Positions 8,169 to 17,955 of a stretch of 64,000 nucleotides of DNA are shown here, in pieces. The notes beneath the pieces were generated by a model, which was given only the letters and a program-made list of their open reading frames with translations, did no database searches and was not told the DNA's origin. This stretch comes from CAZBDV01 sp964490765. Its GTDB lineage: Bacteria > Cloacimonadota > Cloacimonadia > Cloacimonadales > JAJBBL01. The position numbers were made by a program, and so were the translations under genes. The number at the start of each line of letters is the position of its first letter. The first letter of the stretch is position 1. Location: positions 6,990-70,989 of the forward strand of contig CAZBDV010000011.1 in assembly GCA_964490765.1 (NCBI GenBank). Reading direction: 5' to 3'.

Positions 8169-10313
8169 TCAGAAAAGATTTTTCCTATATCTAAGCAGAC
8201 GGAGCGAGTTCATCACAGCAAGGAGAGTAACTCCAACATCAGCGAAGACTGCTCCCCAGATCGTTATCAAACCCAGTCCACCGAGCAGCAGAAAGAGAGA
8301 TTTGATTCCAAGAGCAAGGACAATATTCTGCCTGGCATTATTCAACGACTTGCGGGCCAGCCCCAGTATTCCAGGGAGTTTATCGATCTCATCGGTCTGC
8401 AGAACGATATCAGACGATTCAATAGCAGCAGCAGAACCTATACCTCCCATCGCCATTCCTGTATCAGCCAGGGCCATAGCCGGTGCATCGTTGATACCGT
8501 CCCCTATATAGAGGATCTTGTGAGTTGTTTCTTTCTTAATCCTGTTGATATGTTCGAGTTTATCCTCCGGCAGAAGCGAGCCGTAATATTCTGTGATACC
8601 GAGAGCAGCTGCTACACTGGCAGCTACATCCGGTTTGTCACCGGTGAGCATTACTATCCGTTTAATCCCTGCTCTCTTCAATCTTGCTATTGTCTCCGAA
8701 ATTCGGGCTCGTAGACTCTCAGTAAACTCGACGGTTCCGAGTAATCTTCCGTTCAATGCTACCCCAATCAGAGTCTTGCCATTTACCATCCCTTCCAGGT
8801 CATCCGTTATCTCTACCCCCTCCTGCCGTAGAAAGTCAGGCCTACCGGACAGAATGGCTTTTCCACTCTTTGTCGCCCGGACACCTTTGCCCGGTATTTC
8901 CTGAAATTTGTAACCAGAAAGCTCCTCACTCTTATGATCCGAAAGCTGGCGGTGGTATTCGGCACTGACAGCCGAGGCAAGCGGATGATTGGAATTAGAT
9001 TCGGCAATGTATGCCTGGTGGAGCAGGAAAGATTCGGCTACGCCAGGTAGAGGTTCTATTTTACTAACCTCCAGTTTACCTCGCGTCAGGGTACCAGTTT
9101 TATCGAGAATAACTGTACCCGTTCTGGCCAGATTCTCCAGAAAGACTCCACCCTTTACGAGTATGCCGTGCCTGATCAGGACTGCAAGCCCTGAGAAGAA
9201 GCTGAGTGGGACGGATATGACGAGAGCACAGGGGCAGGAAATGACCAGGAATATTAGTGCCCGATAAAACCAACTCTGGAAATCACCGAGTGAGAGGAGG
9301 AAGGGAGGTATGACGGCTATCAAAAGAGCAAGTGCAAGAACAACCGGTGTATATACTGCGGCAAAACGAGTAATGAATCGCTCGGTCTTCGTTTTTCTAC
9401 TCTTAGCCATTCTTACGAGGTCAATTATCCTCGAGATCGTTGAACTTTCATATTCTCGGCTGATCTTGAGTGTTACAGAACTGGCGAGGTTTACTGCACC
9501 TGCAGCTACAGAACTCCCTGCAACAACGCTTTCGGGATATGATTCTCCTGTCAGGAGAGAATTGTCTATGCTGGTATTTCCCTCTATTATTACTCCGTCG
9601 AGTGGAACTCTCTCGCCCGGTTTAACCAGTATCTTATCGTCTATCTTCACCTGCTCGGGGAGAACCTTCAGGACGTTTCCGTTCCGCAGTAGATTGGCAT
9701 AATCAGGTTTGAGTTTCTGCATCTCTTCGATCGAATGCTGAGAATACTCCACTATTTTGCTCTCGAAGAACCTGCCGATCTGATAGAAGAGCATAACAGC
9801 TACCGCTTCAGCAGATTCTCCGATAATCAGGGCGCCGACAGTAGCAACTGTCATGAGAAGATGTTCATTGAAGATGTAGCGGCTGAATAATTTTCGCAAT
9901 GCTCCCCTGATAACATCCCAGCCGATGATCAAATAACTCACAAGATATAGAGGCAGCCTGAAGGGTGGTGACAGATTGATAAATGCTATAAGAAAGAAAA
10001 GAACACCCAAAACGTTCAGGAGCGTCTTCCTGGTCTTGAAGGAGCTATAGATACTATCACGGAAACGGTATTCCTTTTCCCTGTGGGAGGCGAGTATGAC
10101 CTCTATATCGGGTTCGATTTTCTTAACGATCTGGCTGACCAGATCGGGCAGCTTAACTTCCAGGGAATAATCACTGATATAGACAATCAACTCTCTGCCC
10201 AGAAAATCGAGTGTTACACCCGCAATACCCTCTATTGCCCGCAATTCTCTCTCTATCTCAGCGGCACAGCCGGGACAGGAGAGATGCTTCAAAACGAAAT
10301 CATACTTCTTCAT
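8169..10313 (-). CDS. Heavy-metal P1B-type ATPase, Zn2+/Cd2+/Pb2+ exporter
   Basis: A 714-residue inner-membrane pump that exports soft divalent metals. An N-terminal HMA domain has CPGC at residues 13-16. The membrane metal site is Cys-Pro-Cys at 360-362, and the phosphorylated Asp is D404 in DKTGTLT. HPLASAV and GDGINDAPAMALADTG are the nucleotide and hinge motifs. The final membrane region KSLFLLLGGLGLITIWGAVF with ADVG matches the CadA/ZntA subgroup, with Lys and Asp residues characteristic of Zn/Cd specificity rather than copper. The start is preceded by GAGGTAAGG. It is transcribed alone; no ArsR- or MerR-type regulator is beside it. Exact metal is inferred. Confidence 0.93.
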   Translation of the reverse strand: MKKYDFVLKHLSCPGCAAEIERELRAIEGIAGVTLDFLGRELIVYISDYSLEVKLPDLVSQIVKKIEPDIEVILASHREKEYRFRDSIYSSFKTRKTLLNVLGVLFFLIAFINLSPPFRLPLYLVSYLIIGWDVIRGALRKLFSRYIFNEHLLMTVATVGALIIGESAEAVAVMLFYQIGRFFESKIVEYSQHSIEEMQKLKPDYANLLRNGNVLKVLPEQVKIDDKILVKPGERVPLDGVIIEGNTSIDNSLLTGESYPESVVAGSSVAAGAVNLASSVTLKISREYESSTISRIIDLVRMAKSRKTKTERFITRFAAVYTPVVLALALLIAVIPPFLLSLGDFQSWFYRALIFLVISCPCALVISVPLSFFSGLAVLIRHGILVKGGVFLENLARTGTVILDKTGTLTRGKLEVSKIEPLPGVAESFLLHQAYIAESNSNHPLASAVSAEYHRQLSDHKSEELSGYKFQEIPGKGVRATKSGKAILSGRPDFLRQEGVEITDDLEGMVNGKTLIGVALNGRLLGTVEFTESLRARISETIARLKRAGIKRIVMLTGDKPDVAASVAAALGITEYYGSLLPEDKLEHINRIKKETTHKILYIGDGINDAPAMALADTGMAMGGIGSAAAIESSDIVLQTDEIDKLPGILGLARKSLNNARQNIVLALGIKSLFLLLGGLGLITIWGAVFADVGVTLLAVMNSLRLLRYRKNLF

Positions 10314-10410
10314 CCTTACCTCTCGTAGTCACCTGCAAGGTGTTCCTGGTTACATAATAATAGCAAAAAGGATTGAACCACACCTTTTTTCGGTCGATTA
10401 GAGAGGTAAC

Positions 10411-10437
10411 TTGACAAAAACTACTTATCGCTATATT
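10411..10437 (+). promoter_or_regulatory. Possible promoter for the DUF3795-mobB-kinase operon
   Basis: TTGACA (10411-10416) is followed by TATATT (10432-10437) with a 15-base spacer, or TATTAG at the usual 17. It lies about 57 bases before the DUF3795 start. A similar TTGACAAAA occurs at 39299, upstream of gcvPA, where TATATTAG also follows but at 26 bases, so spacing is not conserved. Confidence 0.35.
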
Positions 10438-10493
10438 AGTTTGTAATAGAAATGATTTTCGCTTTTTGAGAGAAGGTTTTCGAGGAGTTCAAT

Positions 10494-10832
10494 ATGAAGA
10501 GAATCGTATCAGCCTGTGGTATTGATTGCTACAAATGTGAGTGTTACATTGCCACTCGTGATAATGATCAGACAGGGAAAGAGATCGTGGCCCAAAAATG
10601 GTCGAAACAGTATGAAGCTAACCTCACCTCTAAAGATATCGAGTGTGAGGGGTGTATGTCTGACGGTATGCATTTTGCCTGGTGTCATAAATGTCCGATC
10701 AGACGGTGTGTAATAGACAAGGGGTATCAGAGTTGTGCTGACTGTGAAGAATACCCCTGTAAAACGGTTGAATTCCTTTACAATGGTGTTCCGGAAGCTA
10801 AAACAAATATAGAGAATTTGAGGTCGAGATGA
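10494..10832 (+). CDS. DUF3795 cysteine-rich protein
   Basis: A 112-residue protein with many cysteines in pairs: SACGIDCYKCECY at the start, then CEGC, CHKCPIRRC and CADCEEYPCKT. This pattern is that of the DUF3795 family, presumed metal-binding (zinc or iron-sulfur) but of unknown function. The ribosome site is GAGGAG before ATG. Its stop overlaps the start of the mobB gene by four bases (ATGA), so translation is coupled. The link to molybdenum cofactor work is context only. Confidence 0.85.
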   Translation: MKRIVSACGIDCYKCECYIATRDNDQTGKEIVAQKWSKQYEANLTSKDIECEGCMSDGMHFAWCHKCPIRRCVIDKGYQSCADCEEYPCKTVEFLYNGVPEAKTNIENLRSR

Positions 10833-11572
10833 AGGTATTTTCTGTTGCAGGTTACAGTAAGTCAGGAAAGACAACAACCGTAACCAGATTGATCGAAGAG
10901 TTGAAAAGGCGAGGGAACCGAGTCGCTGCTATAAAAGATATTCACTTCGAAGATTTTACTATGGAACGTGAAGGTTCCGATAGCTGGTCATTCCAGCAGG
11001 CGGGAGCAGAGATGGTCTTTGCCCGTGGCTTGAAAGAAACCTATCTGATCAGGCCGGAAAGGATAGCTCTTCCCGAACTGCTCGATATGATACAGGCAGA
11101 TTGGGTAGTAGTCGAAGGAATGAAGAGGGAGCCACTACCGAAGATTATATGTGCCGAGTCAGAAGAGCAACTCGAAGAACTCGTCGATAATAATGTCTTT
11201 GCTATCAGTGGTAAGATCAGTGAGAAGATGAAAGATTATCACGGCCTGCCGGTAATCAGTAATCTCACCGAAGTTAGTAAGCTGGCCGATCTTGTAGAGC
11301 AGAAGGTGTTCGAGGTTCTACCGATAGCAGACGAAGAATGTTGCACCCGTTGTGGGGTGACATGTTATACAATGGTTGGAGAGATTCTGGCCGGAAGGAG
11401 AAAGAGGGATGATTGCCTGACTGATAGAAACCAGTCTATTAGGCTAATGATAGACAAGAAGGAGATCAAGATGGTTCCCTTTGTTCAGAACATCTTCCGT
11501 GACCTTATATTCTCCTTCGTCAATAATCTTAAGGGTACAAAAAAGGGTAAGATCGAGATCACACTGGAATGA
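10829..11572 (+). CDS. mobB: MobB-like GTPase with C-terminal cysteine cluster
   Basis: MobB binds GTP and assists in attaching a nucleotide to molybdopterin. The P-loop GYSKSGKTT is at residues 8-16, and the typical DIHFEDFTMEREGSDSW and VVVEGMKREPLPKI segments follow. Typical MobB is about 170 residues; this one has 247. The extra C-terminal part carries CCTRCGVTC near residue 172 and a later Cys, resembling the treble-clef zinc regions seen at the end of some archaeal-type MobB proteins. A likely client is the molybdenum hydroxylase at 57253-61083. Start and stop both overlap neighbours by four bases (ATGA). Confidence 0.87.
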   Translation: MKVFSVAGYSKSGKTTTVTRLIEELKRRGNRVAAIKDIHFEDFTMEREGSDSWSFQQAGAEMVFARGLKETYLIRPERIALPELLDMIQADWVVVEGMKREPLPKIICAESEEQLEELVDNNVFAISGKISEKMKDYHGLPVISNLTEVSKLADLVEQKVFEVLPIADEECCTRCGVTCYTMVGEILAGRRKRDDCLTDRNQSIRLMIDKKEIKMVPFVQNIFRDLIFSFVNNLKGTKKGKIEITLE

Positions 11573-12198
11573 AATCAAAGCTTGTCTATTCGGATGATGG
11601 GAAGTCACTGATCAAATACTGCCGCTCTCAGGAGGATTGTGCCAATGAACTCCGGGTCTACAGACTGAAACTAGCCTATACACCGGAACTCATCCGGATC
11701 ATAGACGATCGGACTATCGAGATTGCTCGTATCAGGGGTAAAACTCTCTCTGCAGAGCTTAACTTCGATCCTTTCCGGATTGGGAGAATGCTCTCTGCCC
11801 TGCATGAAGCAAAAAGTAAGGATGACCTGGTACTCTCTCATATAGATACCAATCCGCGGAATTATCTGATCGAAGACAGATCGGGAGATTACTATTACAT
11901 CGATTTTAGTGAGAGCCGTTACAGCTATCCCGAACACGACCTGATCAATTTTCTCCTCTTCTGGGCAGCAATACTCCCAAACAATAAATTCATCAATGTT
12001 ATGCATGACCTGCTTAACGGTTATAATACCACTATCCTGTTCGACAGGGATAGAGAGAAAAGCCTCTTTCCCGAATGGATCGAGATATTCGATAACAGGC
12101 GTAAACAATACGGGAAAACACCCTGCCTGAATGAAGAATGGCAAAAGAGAAACCGGCAATACCTGAGAAAAAATTTCTACCCGTTTTTACATATATAA
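11569..12198 (+). CDS. Aminoglycoside-phosphotransferase/protein-kinase-like fold protein
   Basis: A 209-residue small kinase-fold protein. [11 protein letters not shown] (from residue 91) has the catalytic-loop pattern of APH and RIO/Bud32-type kinases, with D93 and N98, and YIDFSES follows with D112 as the metal-binding Asp. A likely ATP-contacting Lys is K16 with Glu27 as partner. The N-lobe is very short and the glycine loop is not evident. The substrate is unknown. It is the third gene of the DUF3795-mobB operon, with an ATGA overlap, so a link to the same process is possible but unproven. Confidence 0.7.
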   Translation: MKSKLVYSDDGKSLIKYCRSQEDCANELRVYRLKLAYTPELIRIIDDRTIEIARIRGKTLSAELNFDPFRIGRMLSALHEAKSKDDLVLSHIDTNPRNYLIEDRSGDYYYIDFSESRYSYPEHDLINFLLFWAAILPNNKFINVMHDLLNGYNTTILFDRDREKSLFPEWIEIFDNRRKQYGKTPCLNEEWQKRNRQYLRKNFYPFLHI

Positions 12199-12232
12199 CC
12201 AATCGCCCCGCAAATGGGGAAAAGGAGGTTTT

Positions 12233-13282
12233 ATGATCGATAAAATAATTGAATTACTGGGAGAAGAGAGTGACTATCTGCTCCAGCACAAATGTCAGAC
12301 CGTAACGAAGGACAATCTTTACATACCCTGCCCTACGTTCGTGGATGAGGTAGTAAGACTGTCGGACCGTTCTCCCAATGTTCTCCGTAATATGCAGCTT
12401 CTCTTTAATACCGGCCGGCTTGCCGGAACGGGATATCTCTCTATTCTCCCTGTAGATCAGGGAATAGAACATTCTGCTGGTGCATCTTTTGCTCCAAATC
12501 CGATCTATTTCGATCCTGATAACATCGTTAAACTGGCTGTTGAAGGTGGTTGTAACGGAGTAGCCTCAACAGTAGGAGTCCTTGGTGCCGTAGCCCGTAA
12601 ATACGCTCACAAGATCCCCTTCATTGTCAAACTCAATCATAATGAACTACTCTCCTACCCTAACAGTTACGACCAGATCCTCTTTGCCGATGTTGATCAG
12701 GCATTCGATATGGGTGCCGTAGCAGTAGGGGCTACGATCTATTACGGTTCTGAGGAGAGCAATCGTCAGATTCAGGAAATTTCCGAAGCTTTCGCTTACG
12801 CTCATACGCTCGGATTGGTCACTATCCTCTGGGCTTATCTCCGCAATCCCGAGTTCAAAAAGGATAAAGACTATCACCTCGCTGCCGATCTGACCGGACA
12901 GGCAAACTATCTCTCCGCTACGATACAGGCAGACATAGTCAAGCAGAAGCAGCCGGAAAACAACGGAGGGTACAGGGCACTGAAATTTGGAAAAACTCAT
13001 AAAAAAGTCTATGATGAATTAACGACCGACCATCCTGTAGATCTGACCAGATACCAGGTGGTGAACTGTTTCATGGGAAGAGCCGGTTTGATCAATTCCG
13101 GTGGAGCTTCCGGTGAAAATGATCTCGCTCAAGCTGTAAGAACGGCTGTTATCAACAAAAGAGCCGGAGGAATGGGTCTGATTTCTGGACGCAAGGCTTT
13201 CCAGAAACCGATGCAGCAAGGGGTCGAGCTCCTCAATGCAATCCAGGATGTCTATCTCTGCGAGGATGTCACGATAGCTTAG
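12233..13282 (+). CDS. fbaB: Class I fructose-bisphosphate aldolase (DhnA family)
   Basis: Interconverts fructose 1,6-bisphosphate with dihydroxyacetone phosphate and glyceraldehyde 3-phosphate by a Schiff-base mechanism. [19 protein letters not shown] near residue 80, [14 protein letters not shown] and the C-terminal [18 protein letters not shown] (phosphate binding) place it in the archaeal-type class I family. It has 349 residues and a strong AAAGGAGG site. It converges on PEP carboxykinase, sharing a bidirectional terminator, so two gluconeogenic genes are side by side though not co-transcribed. Confidence 0.93.
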   Translation: MIDKIIELLGEESDYLLQHKCQTVTKDNLYIPCPTFVDEVVRLSDRSPNVLRNMQLLFNTGRLAGTGYLSILPVDQGIEHSAGASFAPNPIYFDPDNIVKLAVEGGCNGVASTVGVLGAVARKYAHKIPFIVKLNHNELLSYPNSYDQILFADVDQAFDMGAVAVGATIYYGSEESNRQIQEISEAFAYAHTLGLVTILWAYLRNPEFKKDKDYHLAADLTGQANYLSATIQADIVKQKQPENNGGYRALKFGKTHKKVYDELTTDHPVDLTRYQVVNCFMGRAGLINSGGASGENDLAQAVRTAVINKRAGGMGLISGRKAFQKPMQQGVELLNAIQDVYLCEDVTIA

Positions 13283-13317
13283 TAATGCACAAGTCTGGCA
13301 GGTAGATAATAAAAGAA

Positions 13318-13350
13318 GAGGCCTGCATTATAACAGCAGGCCTCTCATTT
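13318..13350. terminator. Bidirectional terminator between aldolase and PEP carboxykinase
   Basis: Nine-bp stem GAGGCCTGC (13318-13326) with GCAGGCCTC (13336-13344), nine-base loop, followed by TCATTTTT on the plus strand and by TTCTTTTATT on the minus strand. It lies between two converging genes. Confidence 0.85.
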
Positions 13351-13363
13351 TTGGCTAAGGAGC

Positions 13364-15097
13364 TTATGAAAATTGCAACTCAAGCGCTTTGAGAAGCTTA
13401 TCAAGTATTTCCGGCTTCTGACTGAGATCTGATGATTTCAGGTATTCTCTTCTCTGATTGAATCTATCTTTCATTGTCGTCTGATAATCGTGCATATTCT
13501 CTCTCGTCTTCGGATCATAGGTCTCATAAAAATCTGGGAGTATAGCATCTACACTCTCTCTGGTCGGGATCATTGCACCAGGAAGCATATCCCATTCTTC
13601 CCATTTCAACTCATCCATAAGTATTGCTGTCTGCAATCTCAATGAGGTCTGGAGCTTGATCGGTTCCAGATCGCTGTCACTCGATTTCCAAAAACCGGCC
13701 GAATTGAAGGTATAACAGGTAGCACCGAGCTCAAGAACATTGAAGAAGGCATTGATATCCTTATAGAGCTCGTAGACCCTGAATGGATTGGCAAAAGGTT
13801 CAAAAACGAGTTTCTTCAGTTCATCTTCCGTAACATTTTCGGCTCTGCTCCTGCGAGTCATCAGAGTCGCTCCCATTGCAATCGCCAGATCATTACTACT
13901 GTATCTGATTATTGGAGGTAACGTATTATCTTTCATCAACCAGGAGAGTGCTTTGGGAAAGCTACATTTATTGACCCAGGCTCCCAGAAGGTCACGATCG
14001 AATAAGGCCCTTCCATTACCCTGGCGAACATCCAGACCGAGAGGGACTATCCTGCCGTGGTTATCTATCAGAGCGTGATTCATTACACTGAGACAGTATT
14101 TCCAGTCGGGATGATTCAGGTTACGGCTATCTGTTTTATCGAAGAGAGAAGGTTCCCATACCCGACAGACCTTCTCTTCCATATCTATCTGAAATGCGTC
14201 ATCATGTAAAACCACCTTCTTGAATCCTCTGGGGAGAGTTCCCCCATTATCGGGGGTATTGGTATGTGAAGATTTACCCGTCCCGGACAGGCCATAGAAA
14301 GCTACAGACCGCTTTCCGAGTTTCTGATATTTTTCCTCTTCGCAACCGGTGAAATCGATCTCCTTGATCCCGCCATGACAGGCTGCCATACCGAGCCGCA
14401 TCCCGGAGGTCCAGGCAAGTGTCAAGGTTCCCTTCTTGCGCTCTCCAAAGTAACGCATCCCAAAATTGAAGATTACGTTATGCTTTTCATCGACCAGTGC
14501 CAGCTGCGGAGAACCGACATTATGATAGAAAGAGTCATTACAGGTCCATTCATTGAACCCGACAATGAGTATATCCTGAACATCGATCAATTTACTGTTT
14601 CTGTATTGCTCCTCCATAACCTCGAAGGGGGTAAAGTTACAGAGCCAGTTGAAAACATTACAGGCATCTGAAGTTGTGGTAACAAAGGTCGCTTTGATCA
14701 TCAGATCTGGATCAAGACCCAGTACCGCCTCCGCTTTAATGAGGTCATAATGTTCAAGCTGAAAGATAGCTTCTCTCAAGTCACCCTCGACCTTATTCTT
14801 CTTATCGGGGGTTATCCTGTTATAGAAGATACGTGCTTTCGCCGTTCTGCCAATTATCTTGCCGTGACAGTCATCCAGCACTTTCGCACCCTTGGGTAGT
14901 TTGTACTTCTCGGCTATCGGTGGATAGATGTCCAGATCAGTCTTCGCTACACCGGGTTGCTGCAAAGCGAGTTCATAAGCCTCTGCTACTGTTACCTTAC
15001 GAACTCTCGGATTATTCATCAAAGTTTCGGCTACCGCCCGCACTGGCGACATATCTTCCAGTTTGGGATAGAAATTGTAACTGTTCATACTTGCCAT
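13364..15097 (-). CDS. pckA: Phosphoenolpyruvate carboxykinase (ATP type)
   Basis: Converts oxaloacetate and ATP to phosphoenolpyruvate, CO2 and ADP, or the reverse in fermenters. The P-loop FYGLSGTGKSSHTNTPD is the diagnostic ATP-type motif, and VVLHDDAFQIDMEEKVCR, with the metal-binding Asp pair, follows. I start at the ATG at 15097, eight to nine bases after GGAGGT (15105-15110); an upstream TTG at 15112 would put the ribosome site inside the gene. Length is 577 residues, somewhat longer than the E. coli enzyme (540), with a distinct N-terminal region. Direction of flux cannot be read from the sequence. Confidence 0.92.
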   Translation of the reverse strand: MASMNSYNFYPKLEDMSPVRAVAETLMNNPRVRKVTVAEAYELALQQPGVAKTDLDIYPPIAEKYKLPKGAKVLDDCHGKIIGRTAKARIFYNRITPDKKNKVEGDLREAIFQLEHYDLIKAEAVLGLDPDLMIKATFVTTTSDACNVFNWLCNFTPFEVMEEQYRNSKLIDVQDILIVGFNEWTCNDSFYHNVGSPQLALVDEKHNVIFNFGMRYFGERKKGTLTLAWTSGMRLGMAACHGGIKEIDFTGCEEEKYQKLGKRSVAFYGLSGTGKSSHTNTPDNGGTLPRGFKKVVLHDDAFQIDMEEKVCRVWEPSLFDKTDSRNLNHPDWKYCLSVMNHALIDNHGRIVPLGLDVRQGNGRALFDRDLLGAWVNKCSFPKALSWLMKDNTLPPIIRYSSNDLAIAMGATLMTRRSRAENVTEDELKKLVFEPFANPFRVYELYKDINAFFNVLELGATCYTFNSAGFWKSSDSDLEPIKLQTSLRLQTAILMDELKWEEWDMLPGAMIPTRESVDAILPDFYETYDPKTRENMHDYQTTMKDRFNQRREYLKSSDLSQKPEILDKLLKALELQFS

Positions 15098-15279
15098 TAG
15101 ATAGACCTCCAATATATCATGGTTTATTTCTATTATTTAGATGATCGTCTTGTCGGCTGTTTCTCTCTGCTGATAAAACAGTTCTGTATATTCTAGTTCT
15201 AAATATAAAAATTGCGGGTAAAAATATCTTGATTCTTCTCCGTAATATCGCTTCTGACACGATTACCTACAAAAAGAGA

Positions 15280-15306
15280 AAATAAAAAGCAGCCTGAAAG
15301 CTGCTT
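15280..15306 (-). terminator. Intrinsic terminator of the rplU-rpmA unit
   Basis: On the minus strand AAGCAGC ... GCTGCTT (15287-15293 with 15300-15306, six-base loop) is followed by TTTATTTTCTCTTTTT. It lies about 30 bases after the rpmA stop. Confidence 0.85.
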
Positions 15307-15336
15307 AATATTTCGTTCATCTCTTTATCCTGTTTT

Positions 15337-15591
15337 TTACTCCGGCATTACACTGACGAATTTTCTACCGGAAGTTTTGGTTTCAAATTTAACGCATCCT
15401 TCTACCAAACTAAAGATAGTGAAATCTTTTCCTAACCCGACATTCCGGCCGGGATGAACTTTAGTCCCTTTCTGACGCACAATTATGTTGCCCGGGACTA
15501 CTCGCTGTCCACCGTATCTCTTTACTCCGAGATATTGCGGATTACTGTCTCTTCCGTTTCTACTACTGCCTACACCTTTTTTATGTGCCAT
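15337..15591 (-). CDS. rpmA: 50S ribosomal protein L27
   Basis: Component of the large ribosomal subunit near the peptidyl-transferase centre. The 84-residue sequence starts [16 protein letters not shown] and has [14 protein letters not shown] and [15 protein letters not shown], all highly conserved. There is no N-terminal leader like that cleaved in Firmicutes. The AAAGGATG site precedes the ATG. It follows rplU in the usual L21-L27 pair, with a 14-base gap, and ends at a clear terminator. Confidence 0.98.
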   Translation of the reverse strand: MAHKKGVGSSRNGRDSNPQYLGVKRYGGQRVVPGNIIVRQKGTKVHPGRNVGLGKDFTIFSLVEGCVKFETKTSGRKFVSVMPE

Positions 15592-15605
15592 TATAACATC
15601 CTTTT

Positions 15606-15920
15606 TTATCTTATGATATCTTTGATCCTGATTTCGGTGAAATCCTGACGATGGCCCTGCTTCTTGGCATAACCCTTTCGTCGTTTCTTCTTAAAAACGA
15701 TGATCTTTCTGTCACGTTTATGGGCAATAACCTCGGCAATGACTTTTGCTTTATCGACTGTCGGTCTTCCGATCTCGATATCGTCATCATTGCGGAGCAT
15801 ATAGATATCATTAATCTCCAGCTCGCTCCCTACCTCCTTATCAGCAAGATAAGGAACCTTGAGAGTACTCTCTTTCTCTACCTTATATTGATTGCCTTTA
15901 AAATTCACTATGGCGTACAT
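15606..15920 (-). CDS. rplU: 50S ribosomal protein L21
   Basis: Large-subunit protein binding 23S r[18 protein letters not shown] at the start, [19 protein letters not shown] and the basic [18 protein letters not shown] are conserved L21 features. I start at the ATG at 15920, preceded by AAGGAGAGA; a TTG one codon upstream would be too close to that site. Length is 104 residues. A TTGACA on the minus strand at 15992-15987 overlaps the end of the ribonuclease G gene and might be part of its promoter, but no convincing -10 follows. Confidence 0.97.
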   Translation of the reverse strand: MYAIVNFKGNQYKVEKESTLKVPYLADKEVGSELEINDIYMLRNDDDIEIGRPTVDKAKVIAEVIAHKRDRKIIVFKKKRRKGYAKKQGHRQDFTEIRIKDIIR

Positions 15921-15988
15921 CAATCTCTCCTTATTAACATCGGTATTACATTGAAGTGTTGTTCACTTTTTTCCTTCTGCTTTTTTTG

Positions 15989-17491
15989 TCAAGCACTATA
16001 TACTATTGTCAGCTCTTTTTTGGGGTCATCATAGAATATCCTGTATTTATCCATATTGATATCCATATCCTCTTCGATTATAACCCTCGGTTTGATCCCT
16101 CTGAAATAATCGGGAAATGCCTGTAGATATTCTTTTATCAATGGATGAATGACCAGGGTGATTGGTTTGTTTCTTACATAATACTCTGCCCGCTCCAGAC
16201 TGCGGTGAATTTTCATAGCCACCGCCTCTCGGGAGAGGACACGGCCAGTTCCGTTGCAGCACTGACAGTGTTCGGAATAGGTGTTCAGAAGGCCTGGTCC
16301 GGTTCGCTTCCTGGTAAGTTCTACCAGGCCAAGGGGTCCGAAGAAATAGGCTTTACTCTTTGCCTTGTCTTTCCGGAGCTCTCTCTTCAATATCTCGAAA
16401 ACTTCGTTCTTGTAGGCTTCTGATCTCATATCGATGAAATCAACAATTACCATACCACTGAGGTCTCGTAGTCTCAGCTGTCTGGCTAATTCTACTGCTG
16501 CCTCGATATTGGTCTTTCTGATTGTAGATTCGTAATCTTTGTGCCCGGTGAAGCTACCGGTATTGACATCAACTGCAACGAGAGCTTCGGTCTGTTCAAT
16601 GGCAATATTACCACCACTCGGCAAGGGGATATGGGCATGGAATATCTTTTGTATCTCACGCTCTATCCCAAAAGCGTCGAAGATTGGTGAGTCTTCATCA
16701 TAATATTCAATTCTGCTCACCAGATCGGGAGCTACATCCTTCAATTCGGTAATCAATCTCTTCATAAACTCTCTGTCATCCACTACCAGCCGATCGACTT
16801 GAGAGTTGAAGAAATCCCTGATCAGTTTACTCGCCATATCGTTCTGATCATAGATACAGGAGGGCGTTGGTTCAACATTGATCTTATGTTCGATCAGTTT
16901 CCAGCTCTTATACAACCCCTCATATTCGTTGATAAAATCCTCTTCGGATATACCCTCTGCATCTGTCCTGACAATAACACCGACATTCTTGTCTTTGACT
17001 TTGTTCAGTATCGATTTGATGCGGTTTTTCTCGGAACCTGCATTGATCTTCCGTGATATAGCTATCTTGCTCTTGTTAGGAAAGAGAACGAGATACTTGC
17101 CGGGTACAGAGATCTGACAGGTCAGTCTGGCACCTTTCTTGTTTATCGGACCTTTCTGTATCTGAACTATAATCTCCTGCCCCTTGGTCAGGAGTTGATT
17201 GATCTTCTTCGATTCCTGGTCAGAATATTTTCTGGCCTGGGTATTGGTTTCCGTTAAGCTGAAAAAATCTGTCACAATATCTGAATAGTGCAGAAAAGCT
17301 GTCCTTTCCAAACCTATATCAATAAATGCTGCCCCCATACCGGGCAGGATATCCTTCACTCTACCTTTGTAGATGTTGCCTATAATAGTCCCTTTGTTCT
17401 GGGTCTCGACAAACAGCTCCATCAGACGGCTGTCTTCCAGTATAGCTAATCTCTTTTCCAGAGGATGTATATTTAGAATTATTTCGTTCAT
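15989..17491 (-). CDS. rng: Ribonuclease G/E family endoribonuclease
   Basis: Single-strand endoribonuclease for rRNA and mRNA processing. An N-terminal S1 domain is visible (GNIYKGRVKDILPGMGAAFIDIG), then the catalytic core with VAVDVNTGSFTG and VIVDFIDMRSEAYK, whose Asp residues bind the metal. The zinc-link region has CQCCNGTGRV. Length (500 residues) fits RNase G rather than RNase E: there is no long disordered C-terminal scaffold. I chose the ATG at 17491 (MNEIILNIHP), which matches the family start; two codons 18 and 27 bases upstream are possible. Location before L21-L27 is common in this superphylum. Confidence 0.93.
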   Translation of the reverse strand: MNEIILNIHPLEKRLAILEDSRLMELFVETQNKGTIIGNIYKGRVKDILPGMGAAFIDIGLERTAFLHYSDIVTDFFSLTETNTQARKYSDQESKKINQLLTKGQEIIVQIQKGPINKKGARLTCQISVPGKYLVLFPNKSKIAISRKINAGSEKNRIKSILNKVKDKNVGVIVRTDAEGISEEDFINEYEGLYKSWKLIEHKINVEPTPSCIYDQNDMASKLIRDFFNSQVDRLVVDDREFMKRLITELKDVAPDLVSRIEYYDEDSPIFDAFGIEREIQKIFHAHIPLPSGGNIAIEQTEALVAVDVNTGSFTGHKDYESTIRKTNIEAAVELARQLRLRDLSGMVIVDFIDMRSEAYKNEVFEILKRELRKDKAKSKAYFFGPLGLVELTRKRTGPGLLNTYSEHCQCCNGTGRVLSREAVAMKIHRSLERAEYYVRNKPITLVIHPLIKEYLQAFPDYFRGIKPRVIIEEDMDINMDKYRIFYDDPKKELTIVYSA

Positions 17492-17607
17492 TGTTAAGTT
17501 TTTCTCCATTGGAATCAAAACATTTTATAGGGTAATATCGTCAAGATTTTTCGTTTTTCCTTGACATCAACTCTCGAATGAAAACTTTGACTGAAGCAGA
17601 AAATTGT

Positions 17608-17684
<77 letters not shown>

Positions 17685-17686
17685 TT

Positions 17687-17763
17687 GGCGGCGTAGCTCA
17701 GTCGGTTAGAGCATCGGAATCATAATCCGAGTGTCCGGGGTTCGAGTCCCTGCGCCGCTACCA
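17687..17763 (+). tRNA. Elongator tRNA-Met (CAT)
   Basis: Starts two bases after the initiator tRNA. Acceptor GGCGGCG pairs with CGCCGCT and CCA is encoded. The anticodon loop ATCATAA gives CAT. The acceptor and TAGCTCAG region resemble elongator Met tRNA; a lysidine-modified Ile tRNA with the same anticodon is less likely but cannot be excluded by eye. Confidence 0.9.
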
Positions 17764-17790
17764 TTTTCTTGAGTGATTTTTTCCTGAAAA

Positions 17791-17867
17791 GCGCCAGTAG
17801 CTCAGTTGGACAGAGCAACGGCCTTCTAAGCCGTGGGTCAGAGGTTCGAATCCTCTCTGGCGTGCCA
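17791..17867 (+). tRNA. tRNA-Arg (TCT)
   Basis: Acceptor GCGCCAG pairs with CTGGCGT, discriminator G and encoded CCA. Loop CTTCTAA gives the anticodon TCT, reading AGA/AGG. Confidence 0.95.
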
Positions 17868-17877
17868 TTTATTAGAC

Positions 17878-17955
17878 GGTGGCTGTAGTTCAACCGGTTA
17901 GAGCACTGGATTGTGGTTCCAGACGTTGTGGGTTCAAGTCCCATCAGCCACCCCA
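17878..17955 (+). tRNA. tRNA-His (GTG)
   Basis: Loop TTGTGGT gives the anticodon GTG. The extra 5' G (position -1) opposite C73, needed by histidyl-tRNA synthetase, is encoded, and CCA is encoded. Confidence 0.95.

Noticed and set aside
8154..8714. Plus-strand 186-residue open frame
   Set aside because: Overlaps the metal ATPase on the other strand, whose motifs are conclusive.
15098..15112. TTG start for PEP carboxykinase at 15112
   Set aside because: The GGAGG ribosome site would fall inside the coding region; the ATG at 15097 has correct spacing.
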